The position numbers and the translations under genes are program-made. From contig JABSSL010000016.1 in the NCBI GenBank assembly GCA_013214355.1, forward strand, positions 62,001-126,000: a stretch of DNA of 64,000 bases, given 5' to 3'. Below the pieces are notes generated by a model that saw nothing but the letters and a program-made list of their open reading frames with translations, ran no database searches and was not told the DNA's origin. This stretch comes from Saprospiraceae bacterium. GTDB lineage: Bacteria; Bacteroidota; Bacteroidia; Chitinophagales; Saprospiraceae. Of this stretch, positions 41,401-43,882 are shown piece by piece (within the stretch, counting starts at the first letter, position 1; each line of letters opens with the position of its first letter).

Positions 41401-42172
41401 CGGGATCTGAAGGGCTTTCACAACCAATTACTTCCCAAGTCTCTTGTACCTCAATGGTGGTATCAAAAAAGGGGAATGCTCCGGCAGCGGTCAATTCATC
41501 CATATCGATGGTAAAGCAAGGACCAGGACCAGCAGTAAGCACGCCAGCAACACTGATGCTGGTTAAAGTGACGTTATCGTTCCCGGTTACGCAATACATA
41601 AACGCTTCTAATTCACCATTCCCTCCATTATTTACGCTGACATCTACGGTGAAGGACTGGCCGAAGAAAGCATTTACGCTGACGGGGTCCGTACTTCCGA
41701 TGGATAAGTCTGGCTCCTGGATCTGAATCGTGTTGGATTCACCACTCGCAGCGTTATTATTTCCTGGCCCGTAAGGATCGTGAGTGACCGTAAAAGGGAT
41801 TTCCACACTTGAGCTGAGGTTGGTTGTAAAATTACAGTTGGCCGAAATGGTAAACATGAAATCTTCGCTATACCCAGCGGATATGTTTCCGATAACGACA
41901 GATGAAGGGGACACCTCCAGCCCCGTTATGGCATCAAAGGAAAGAACGGCATTCGTGACATCTGTGGTAACAGCTCCCGTGGCTTCCACCGTCACAGTTA
42001 GAGAGCTGAACGGTCCACAGGTGGACAAATTTCCGGGGGAACTTACCGTCACATCTAATACCTGCGCTGACAAAGATGTGAAAGGGAATAAGAGGAGTAA
42101 GAAGAGTAAGTCTTTTCTACAAGTAGCTTTAATAGTCCTTAGGTCTTGTAGGGGGGATAACCTAAATAACAT
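20411..42172 (-). CDS. Giant T9SS-exported multi-repeat surface protein, 7,253 residues
   Basis: One unbroken frame starting with ATG at 42172. The signal peptide ends near residue 36 (FPFTSLSAQ). Modules by approximate residue: N-terminal DUF11-like beta domains to about 1680; an SdrD_B domain at 1690-1805 (LGDYVWFDFNSDGVQDEEE); DUF11 domains near 1910, 2080 and 2255; a Cys-rich HYR-type block 2405-2840; 13 tandem repeats 2843-4890; HYR blocks from 4890; a lamin-tail-like module 5340-5510; a P-domain-like module 5560-5710; more HYR to about 6840; a carboxypeptidase-regulatory-like domain and dockerin-like pair 6850-6955 (AADINRSQSITTIDVILMRR); a cohesin-like domain 7030-7150; and a type A sorting domain 7170-7253 (FQNEPNPFAKRTKVRF). 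Such proteins are adhesins or filamentous surface structures in Bacteroidota. It is single-gene transcribed. Export and surface location are well supported; the binding target is unknown. Confidence 0.9.
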   Translation of the reverse strand: MLFRLSPLQDLRTIKATCRKDLLFLLLLFPFTSLSAQVLDVTVSSPGNLSTCGPFSSLTVTVEATGAVTTDVTNAVLSFDAITGLEVSPSSVVIGNISAGYSEDFMFTISANCNFTTNLSSSVEIPFTVTHDPYGPGNNNAASGESNTIQIQEPDLSIGSTDPVSVNAFFGQSFTVDVSVNNGGNGELEAFMYCVTGNDNVTLTSISVAGVLTAGPGPCFTIDMDELTAAGAFPFFDTTIEVQETWEVIGCESPSDPVSREISFGCTASPNCDSDDSSTGLIFGAAIPDLDASLTAMNYPACYADVDSDVQVSITNNGAAPADSIYFRINANQDIDLGSISATSMGGGSVGILSIDSSDIGGCNGSVVYLHIADANLANGECIEIDYTISHDCACNDCAMSGIYGNSVAVNRWTDYCDNDYDSGTSASASGFDTSLGGFVEGPTEMLDGDTSIIEYTVNSITLDWMNSTYPDAYLEIEYEIPCGLDYIPGSAVWTDRDGTVWSSCDDDYMDSSSDHTFVVRFCQADEPGGFSISAGSAFTLQVTTDCGEKPIPMGACGVHIFDLEIDQTTYFSTDENCTMACERQKIWDPDALDIRVSCPVAGGCVCEGLEFSQFTMERTTLGLGDSNNDQVPDGAIDRDLIQLDRFLQGDTIKALYQGLVNNTMGEIWRYGFATLDFDHTNFTPISAQFIFHDASESTIDTINTVPISVSGMDLILDWSLDTLNALGAGIDPLVSYADGDSISLCVNFQIKDPFSNMERTVEFNPTLYLSDDEFGAGMTLSCNDRVGRLTQVGLTSSASSSFGNFGACDLPNWRIEYRRHYGGRTFDEFPYEIRAVGLPKTISFTKPSEFEYRLDEFEVDLRQLISPANNVVNTSDNIPEIYFIQNGDELTFLAEDFFNSLGDSEIPPDEGYRIRYFPRVQGGCKSTAGDYEVIFSATESVDEGVYCTPTLTREPDTVTVSYTGGAELEIEAAETNVVLCSGVDTIDLLVNSVQVPDAVNAFLYWNSANGGAVVTKLFDNDDDSEILPNDFGIFPLGDIDGGTSKSLRALVIVNDCASTTIDFVAGWDCESLPTTVEEALCSDPSTISYSAAPSGMNLNVLAPINDTIVDFCDPIPYEIEIISTELGYLRDFEIIALLPPGQAYQAGSLEMAYPSVAEGGSYVNVGMDPVINGVIFRLNVAELDPDWVENGLIGAKDLDQNKISLRFVTETTCGYISGGRARFILLGADNCGDPLRVVRKRSRRAFVTSSEPSFEGDITLSDLVINPCNQQEATSFVSFELTSGGPTAILDSIQYVLPEGLNYKANSYSPVLNMPNSEPVIRDQGGFTVLSWPLNVGMMIGDIASFRIDLQATDVGQLCGTTDLVVSAYSAVNALCGTMNCAYGIQAGREEATLTIEKPELSFNNFNGALSFASTTTELLQVFDVEICNTGATLQSGQSVTMDIFEDEDNNGFRSMGDSYLFSITEVLSSPLSSGDCVTLSGESTFPSGTVCTIIGVLDPSNTCVCSEEPSGQFRPEFIIDFDTEVETCSGSTLSVGPEAIDGFDYTWLSYNSSPLSALSATDQTPVDFTMVNTTDSDLIVQYILRSSANNCYEYDTLNITLHPSYYETFDVVACLNGSYTLPSPGLGGSNFEWTPNTGLSYPGPDSSYAVIDMVMGDETYTLNFLGEDGCTGVMVVNVGTLDCGTAAASLGDYVWFDFNSDGVQDEEELPVGGIEVNLYDGLTGSLLGTTTTDENGYYLFDNLPQGTYYVDFDPLPGFTGTLVDQGSGVSQDSLDSDADPDTGITPTYALSWGEHNPTIDAGFIPDCTLEVDLSVSDCIVEADTLARELTINLTWTGNPYTYDQFLGEDTLYIDLAALGQELAIVVDTVMGDTSVTILVNPNNTSSLTAEARFAYADLCTATSETVEFDPCIFDLALKKESTNGSSFGYGDTICLDIIVFNQAIQPASNIDVIDYLPEGFGFLEELNPAWTSDAGNLRATISDTLLMGESDTIPLKLSLLMATGSESWTNYAEITAFEDTLGNDRSDFDIDSTPDEIVDNDSGGNPETASDNVVNGNGSGSPGDTDPGIDEDDHDPFKVEIFDLALQKILLTEPPYQYGQEVTFAITVYNQGNITADSVEVSDYIPTGFDWLASNEPAWSVEDAIAADKDTATTVIADTIQPGGSRTLNISLTLLDAAPDQYINFAEISRALDTLGNPRFDDIDSTPDNDIENDAGGNPGSASDDVVTGDGSGSPNGTDPETDEDDQDPAFISIPLIDLTKATTSVLPASSGTTGNFDVTFQFQIINTGNTKLTAIQLIDNFPSIFGSAYVQLVSGPTVVEMASTVPMGDRPTLNANFNGAAFDSLFIGTDGCMAADDTLTLQVAIETTALTGVDSVINKATVTAQDTFSTPTMDMDTAKVEIPSCFLDVVCPSAGTTLSCLADLPTAATNAATFNAIDGGSAIRNSCGVVTVQSSDSDNGGSGCTSSPLIITREYIIIDNGGVVEQRDTCEITYTIVDDELPVLVCPSAIEVDCSIDEVSRYADLTAFEAAGGYASDDCGISSFAFVSDVSDDGSCPEVFTRTYRVRDACDNESSCVQLITVNDETGPVLSCPDIDTDCALSDIPAYADLDAFLADGNTITDNCAIDSMSFQLVSETTDGNTCPQIVQRKYSIADSCGNLGFSTQIITIDDETDPVFAMATPADTTIDCSASIPAAVTLTATDNCTTPSVVFTETSTQTDLGACSDYSYTITRQWVATDACNNFTVETQVVTVQDTTPPTVSCCAPFSISIGTEVDGVIDLTADDLNCGSSDDCTPDSLLRFEIEPSSFTAADIDTHAVTLRVYDLCGNVDSCTIDVIITEEPALGIAKRVVSVVNNEDGSGTVTYEFNVENFGDVDLDNLQVIDTLTNTFTGTCSVNVESITSDDFIVNSNFGQSNDWNLLNGLEEIPAGDKGAILLTITVDECGTNQGPYDNIAIVTAVSPGDSTLTDLSVDGSDPDGATNDDDPEESSPTPVTFEENPAIGLSKRNVGVTNNGDGSYTIVYEINVANYGDVRLDSIQVLDSLDQSFPSPCVVSTQLTSEAFSVNESFGQAGDWRLLNGTDQLGIEQEGAILLTITVTACASAGTYTNTAIAEAISPDGNEVEDDSVDGSDPDPNGDGTPDEESDTEATLSESPSLGAAKRVTQVNNNGDGSYTVTYEISLENFGDVDLDSLQAMDTLTNVFTSPCELTIDEVTSSHFSVNSNYGQSNDWNLLTGVDDLPIGERGALLLTITVDNCGSLGPFINQVEASAVSPFGTTVTDDSTNGSDPDGSDEDDTPDEDAPTPVSFAEDPVLGLAKRVSHGPLSNGDGTYSLTFEIRVENNGNVNLDSLQVGDDLTRVFASDCEWEIDGLSSEEFTLNEDYDGQADTLLLQGDDELKSWDEGAIYIQLTVGPCTDLGPFNNSATGTAKSPVGEEITDVSQTGSEPDSDGDGDANDNDEPTEFEFEEMPLIGAAKRVNSVVNNGDGSYTVTYEFGLENFGDVLLDSIQLVDTLSNVFADPCELTVDELSSDDFAVNDNFGTDDDWNLLVGVEDLPIGDRGAILLTITVENCGDLGPFINQAFARGISPSGTEVTDASTNGSDPDGADDDNDPDEEATTSVSFEENPILGIAKRVSYGPISNGDGTYSMTFEIRVENNGNITLDSLQVGDDLSAVFGADCDWRINGLSSDEFTINEDYNGQTDTLLLQGDDQLRNWDEGLIYIQLNIGPCSDLGPFTNTATGTARTPVGEEIIDISQTGSEPDSDGDGDPENNSEPTEFEFDETPVIGGAKRVTMVENNGDGSYTVIYEFNIENFGDVDLDSIQVMDDLSMVFETPCELSIDELTSDDLTINENYGVGGDWNLLRGTDDLPLGDKSAILLTITLDNCGELGPFVNQALVSGVSPTGETVTDETTNGSDPDGLDEDDMPDEDASTSVSFEEDPVLGLAKRVSQGPLSNGDGTYSLTFEIRVENNGNINLDSLQVSDDLAAVFDSDCDWTIDGLASEEFTLNDSYNGETDTLLLRGDDELKSWNEGAIYIHLTVGPCSDLGPFTNSAIGTAETPTGEEVIDVSQTGSEPDPDGDGETDDNDVATEFEFEESPLIGGAKRVTSVVNNGDGSYQVTYEFNIENFGDVDLDSIQVMDDLSMVFENPCELMIDEITSDDYAVNDNYGVGGDWNLLEGTDDLPLGDKGAVLLTITVDNCGSLGPFINRATVTAVSPTGEMITDETTNGSDADGSDEDDSPDEDASTSVSFSEDPILGLAKRVSEGPLSNGDGTYSLTFEIRVENNGNINLDSLQVTDDLEDVFDTDCDWTIDGLSSEEFTVNDSYDGIDDIELLRGDDELKNWNEGAIYIDLTVGSCTDLGPFTNHAIGTAKTPTGEDVMDVSQTGSEPDPDGDGETDDNDAATEFEFEENPIIGVSKRAVEVINHSDGSATVTYEFNIENFGDVNLDSIQLVDSFNLTFPGPCEPIVQTITSGQFSVNADFDGTSDFNLLIGSDDLEVGEKGAILVKLLIENCGTNVGPFFNLAYVDAVSPTGEDIRDTSTSGSDPDPNGDENPEEHGPTIIAFEQVTQIGIAKNVVEAVTNSDGSFDITYEFNIENFGTVGLEDIQVFDTLTNTFPEPCQIEVVEITSDKFTVNDDDFDGVTVFEMLEGNDPLEVGNKGAILLVLRVTLCGDNLGPFDNIARVEAIAPGNNLIEDSSSDGSEPDPNADGTPDESSPTTVVFAENPLLGITKRVSFGPTLDDEDYYVLTYEIRAQNFGDVDLEKLSLLDTLANTFIGAEDWMIVSIESEEFAINEDYDGISNNNLILENETLVVPGEEGAIYLTVRVAPGGDPGPYLNSVTGTAITPFGTAVSDVSQDGSDPDPNQNDDPRDDNEETPVVLDCFVELICPAVVDTVRAENDLGWCRATVNFPPAFINTCAGAQDSLIEYRLEGAGAYGIPSDTWLPGQPSGLMYELGVTKVSMRASIPSQPTLGYSDVCVFHIEILDKEDPEILCQDITVGVGADCDYLLVPERLDAGTTDNCDDPTDLRFEISLDNINYVSELSFGLDDLLSTPITVYLRVTDQAGNFATCTNEINLVDESAPQIICPPDQVIYTEENLCVGKVPDLTAETTIDNCAPIDTIFQIPSPGTLFGTRHEDTLEVVLTVVDVFGNTDTCGVTLTLLDTISPSFINCPQPDIKVNTLPGMCGAFVNFSLPVAADNCAVDQVIQTDTTGLTSGDMFPVGTTILEFTAYDVAGNQVVCLRKVIVNDKAAPELICPQDESVNMDAGDCGAVVDGLTPVTNDNCSDNLSVIYRLLDEQGGLIDQGMTDASGSFFPEGTTRVEYRLQDQPLLLISEVTHQLEATVGGQEVVPSFITGTGTDDYLEVTNHGPAAMDVSCLAIERLYDGGGETYAVPRGAILEPGEVLTLHFGAGEDDPANHYYNVPAVTDLAAITPAAYILSHSGVTLDVAVVGQFFGLNQSTLSFVSSEDWTGISSPGDAGLIRTTVWDTDTEADFVGTEVCRMITIGTLNPGLSVANSNGSLTALQAQLPHRDECSFEVNVTDAELPQCGTYEAYETYSESSGETIVEGDCFESIITVGEQYDIADLNVKIVGGTNSFGNLSFSLTSPSGTKVDLASNLCGSFGGFDLSFDSDVIAMISNQCPLLSFGNSFQPLESLELLNGEPAAGDWILSIGHDGSLDTELANLLSWSLEISKRIPYAQPNVTLNTAYLVCENEFTWQHPVFFDNCAGGTIEVQYRDADGELLGNGSIAEMNWGTAETRDFPLGENLVSYTLTDAAGNETLCEFTVTIIDEEPPVLDCPDDITRQLAAGECEVSLPQLPNVAYDNCGITTITYDPPLDHLFPIGTTEVMVMVEDASGNSQSCSFEVEVLEYVPVNPIVVCNDSLHLTLGPDCTAKVTADMLLEGGNYRCYDNYDITIFATTDPDAPIIPTSPVLGMDEVGTAVRVEICDPVTGQCCSSVISIDFYQAPEFICPADTAVSCNADLSPIFLGEPIVTSCVPGGASISYRDLIDEQDECDDPRVIIKRVWTVSDAAGNEATCNQVITIKAFDLADIEFPADLDNLHLPALDCELVQEDSGVTHPDATGYPTVDGSTDVFGVNYCTASFIWSDEIFNICPGSYEILRTWKVRNSCQPVMPGLNPLEHIQVIKVQDFDGPDIICPENLVVSTDPFYCTATVALPVPTVEDGCSNTMFSASISAGYLIVVDGIFTAHQLPIGTHEVTFVGRDECGKTSSCRFQLTVEDQIEPTAVCNDDLHISVDGTGYARVFATDIDEGSNDNCGVDRIEVRREHRVDDNCEEIVSYMGDWGEFVEFDCCDVNDSILIELRVVDIHGNTNICWLDVLIEDKANPFCIPPHAVQMSCDSLPYDLDYNDALLLGSLFGTATTSDNCDNVMVEELSPTVTVNDCGSGRVVRHFQAIDQAGNRSNNTCDQIIEIVDRSHYMIRFPKDASASCGLPEIDTIQTIELGCDLLAVNVVDEFFSASGDECYKILRTYQVINWCEYDGESDAVIIGRDEDCDGVTGDEDVWVIVEENGQTYYDRDSLPFNTEPIAGLRGTSCDGMTNPTGHWTSNIVDPSLQSTGFWRYTQVIKVYDNDAPEVVYDAPDPICTLNDASCAAKVSLSFSIDENCTLSEYYLELALDMNADGQIDQDLDPASVLRGDFPNFTLVGEYPIGKHIVEVRITDGCGNRNKSDLAFEVVDCKAPSPICINGLAAELTPVAPGTDVDNDGFADLAAAIIYAADFIASDAPDCSTPISYSINRVGEDADPNQDHLILTCKDAGTLAIEIFAWDQAQNPYAVQLDGSLGGPNYDFCVTQVSVQDNNSICDGPGEGIIAGLIATEDDRRVEGVEVSLSGPREAINITAADGIYSFAGLAFGGDYSVTPILDENYLNGVSTFDLILISKHILGEQKLPTPYRMIAADINRSQSITTIDVILMRRVILGIDPDFRGNTSWRFIDRSYDFPDQDNPWLEELPELMSFNNLAEDHLNRDFVAVKVGDVNLNAVTNALQLIEERTDVEDYSISLDDQSIQPGEIHQLTLRATGLDTLRGFQFSLRVDPALVELLSFEPGMLTPDNIGWQQRKDGLIHVSWHDLKAKDMGEQSLITLRVQGLQPTELSRAISLSREDLQAEAYTGRDELMDVELKFNAATAVTSKAQLFQNEPNPFAKRTKVRFVLPEKMQASLRFTDINGKLLKVVMDEFPAGENEVMLDAGTFKGHGIIYYTLIAGPYTHTLKMIQLE
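27500..33646 (-). repeat. Thirteen tandem ~470-bp repeats encoding DUF11-like domains
   Basis: Unit starts, read along the gene, lie near 33646, 33174, 32712, 32240, 31764, 31292, 30822, 30350, 29874, 29402, 28930, 28460 and 27985. Each begins with a 'P.(I/L)G.(A/S/T)KR' motif and an 'NGDGSYTVTYE' strand and ends in an Asp-rich linker (such as SEPDSDGDGD). Units 3-10 alternate between an A form (NNGDGSYTV, ENFGDVDLDSIQ, DLPLGDKGA) and a B form (GPLSNGDGTYSLTFEIRVENNGN, LLLQGDDELKSW), giving four A+B pairs of about 940 bp. Units differ at many silent sites, so the array is not a recent copy burst. Confidence 0.9.
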
Positions 42173-42202
42173 AGTGCATTACTTAAATGGATGACGGAAT
42201 CA

Positions 42203-42236
42203 GTAGATCAGCTGACAGCACATGTCATTGATCTAC
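42203..42236. promoter_or_regulatory. Long hairpin in the 5' leader of the giant gene
   Basis: GTAGATCA (42203-42210) pairs perfectly with TGATCTAC (42229-42236), and inside it TGACA (42213-42217) pairs with TGTCA (42223-42227), leaving a 5-base loop and a 2/1-base internal loop. It lies 31-64 bases before the ATG of the giant gene. On the plus strand it is followed by TTTT, so it could also stop plus-strand transcription. It may be a leader control structure or a protein-binding site. Confidence 0.5.
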
Positions 42237-42634
42237 TTTTGACCTCTTAGTAAGCTGTTAAATAGGTTTGTCTTAAATTTTTCTATGAGATATTATGATT
42301 ATTCATCTTTGATTGCCAGGCTCCACTCTGTCTTGAATCTCCTCTTCCTCCTGGCCTCCATACCCCCGACTTGGTACATAGCCAAACCAGCATCCTGCAG
42401 AGTAGTGGGTAGGAGCAATGCAGCTCCAGGTCACTTGCTTGCACTACAAGTTCAGATGGCATGAGCATTCAGACTTATTGATTGAGAACCACGAATAGGT
42501 TGAAGAAAGTTGTCTACTTACAACATTTCATTCAACGAGAGCCTTCCAATTTGTGTAGAATATGAGACCTTACAGAATAGAAAGAATAATACAGCGGGGT
42601 TTTAACTGCGGATTGTGCAGTAAAATTAAAAAAA

Positions 42635-42661
42635 AAGATCATAACTCAAACACCTGATCTT
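42635..42661 (-). terminator. Terminator of the aminotransferase gene
   Basis: On the minus strand AAGATCA pairs with TGATCTT around a 13-base loop and is followed by a run of nine or more T. It lies about 30 bp beyond the stop of the class IV aminotransferase gene. Confidence 0.75.
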
Positions 42662-42692
42662 CAACAACCTTTATATTATAGTTGTGCGCAAG

Positions 42693-43538
42693 CTATACTT
42701 TGGCCATTATATAGCGTTCAACTAATGCTTCAAAACCCAATCCGAGCTGGCGACTGTTCTCACCTACTTGCCCGGATCCGATCGCTTTACCATCCATGGA
42801 CACGACCGGCAAAACACCTTTGATAGAACTAGTCATGAAGGCCTCTTTCGCTTCGAATACCTCCTCCAACTTGACTGCTCGCTCTTCCACGGTAAACCCT
42901 AGTTCACGAGCAACTTCGATGACCTTCATTCTGGTGATTCCAGGAAGTACCTCTTCTTTAGGCGTGATTATTTTACCGGATTGATCAATTAAGAAGAAAT
43001 TAGAACGATCTGATTCCTTGATCGTATCGTTGTCATAATATAGTACAGCATCCGCGCCATTCTCTTTCAACCATTTCTGGATACGGATACCCGTAACGTA
43101 ATTGATAGTCTTAGCAACAGGAAGCTCTCGACGATAATCGTAAGTAAGCATCTTGATCCCACGCTCGTAAGCTTCAGCTGGGTAAGACGCATAAAGATGC
43201 TGCAAGATCAGCAGATTGGGCTTAACCGGCGTGTAGCTATCGGTGGTATAGCCCCCTGTCAGAATCAGACGGATACCCGCCTTTTCCTCACCGTTCTGAT
43301 CTAGTAGGGTCTGGATACGCTCCTTAAGTTCCTCCTGACTACAAGGTACCTCCAGTTGTAATAAGCTAGCAGAGTTGAAAAATCGACGAACGTAGTCTTC
43401 TACAAATAGAGCCCGCCCGCCAAGCGCTCGGAAATAGTCAAATACACCGTAGCCACGCATAATAGCTAGGTCAGTAACATGTAGTTGTGCTTCTGCGACT
43501 GGTGTCAGTTCACCGTTGATATGGTAGTATTGGATCAT
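42693..43538 (-). CDS. Class IV PLP-dependent aminotransferase (branched-chain/D-amino-acid type)
   Basis: A 281-residue fold-type IV aminotransferase (PF01063). The lysine that binds pyridoxal phosphate is K143 in PVAKTINYVTG, and the conserved cofactor glutamate is E175 in IKESDRSNFFLI. Other family landmarks are IMRGYGVFDYFRALGG near the start, VLPGITRMKVIEVARELG, and the end motif AFMTSSIKGVLPVV. Family members act on branched-chain amino acids, on D-amino acids, or as 4-amino-4-deoxychorismate lyase; the residues seen do not decide which, and the length is shorter than typical IlvE. It is monocistronic, with its own terminator, and divergent from the EF-G gene. Confidence 0.85.
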   Translation of the reverse strand: MIQYYHINGELTPVAEAQLHVTDLAIMRGYGVFDYFRALGGRALFVEDYVRRFFNSASLLQLEVPCSQEELKERIQTLLDQNGEEKAGIRLILTGGYTTDSYTPVKPNLLILQHLYASYPAEAYERGIKMLTYDYRRELPVAKTINYVTGIRIQKWLKENGADAVLYYDNDTIKESDRSNFFLIDQSGKIITPKEEVLPGITRMKVIEVARELGFTVEERAVKLEEVFEAKEAFMTSSIKGVLPVVSMDGKAIGSGQVGENSRQLGLGFEALVERYIMAKV

Positions 43539-43745
43539 AGCTGTCGGAAATTAAGATATAGCTAAATAGATCGGAGGCTTAAAGGTAATCATTGGAGCCT
43601 AAAATCAAAGCGAACAGCTAACATTCCGCTGCCAAATTTCTGGCGAAAACCCTACGAAAAAGAGGGAAAGAAAACAGCCTCATGTGGACTGCAATTTTCC
43701 ATTCTTTACAAAAAGTTTCCCAAAGCTGTGTAAATCGAAATTTAT

Positions 43746-43776
43746 TTTGTTGTTAAATTTTATTTTCCTAATTTCA
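43746..43776 (+). promoter_or_regulatory. Candidate promoter for the EF-G paralogue
   Basis: TTTG at 43746-43749, a 19-bp spacer, then TAATTTCA at 43769-43776. This fits the Bacteroidota consensus TTTG-N19-TAnnTTTG except for the last two bases. Transcription would start near 43783, about 100 bases before the ATG at 43883. Confidence 0.5.
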
Positions 43777-43882
43777 TTCCAGTAGGAAGGAAATAAACTC
43801 ACTTTTGTTTCAAAAAGCCTATCTCGATGTTCTCCTATTCTGGGAGGCAGTTATTTTTTTCAATCATCAAAAACCTTAATGT

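Larger units (their letters stand above)
42173..42692. other. Leader and upstream region of the giant gene
   Basis: These 520 bases hold no convincing gene. They contain the hairpin at 42203-42236 and the terminator at 42635-42661, listed separately, plus a short stem GGAGC-AATGCA-GCTCC near 42413. The promoter of the giant gene must lie here on the minus strand, but no good TTTG-N19-TAnnTTTG match was found. Confidence 0.4.

Noticed and set aside
20411-42172. Dozens of plus-strand open frames of 60-160 codons opposite the giant gene
   Set aside because: They are antisense shadows of a repetitive, compositionally biased gene; several recur with the repeat period and none has a start context or recognisable domain.
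42283-42468. A 61-codon minus-strand frame upstream of the giant gene
   Set aside because: No recognisable content; located where the leader and promoter of the giant gene should be.
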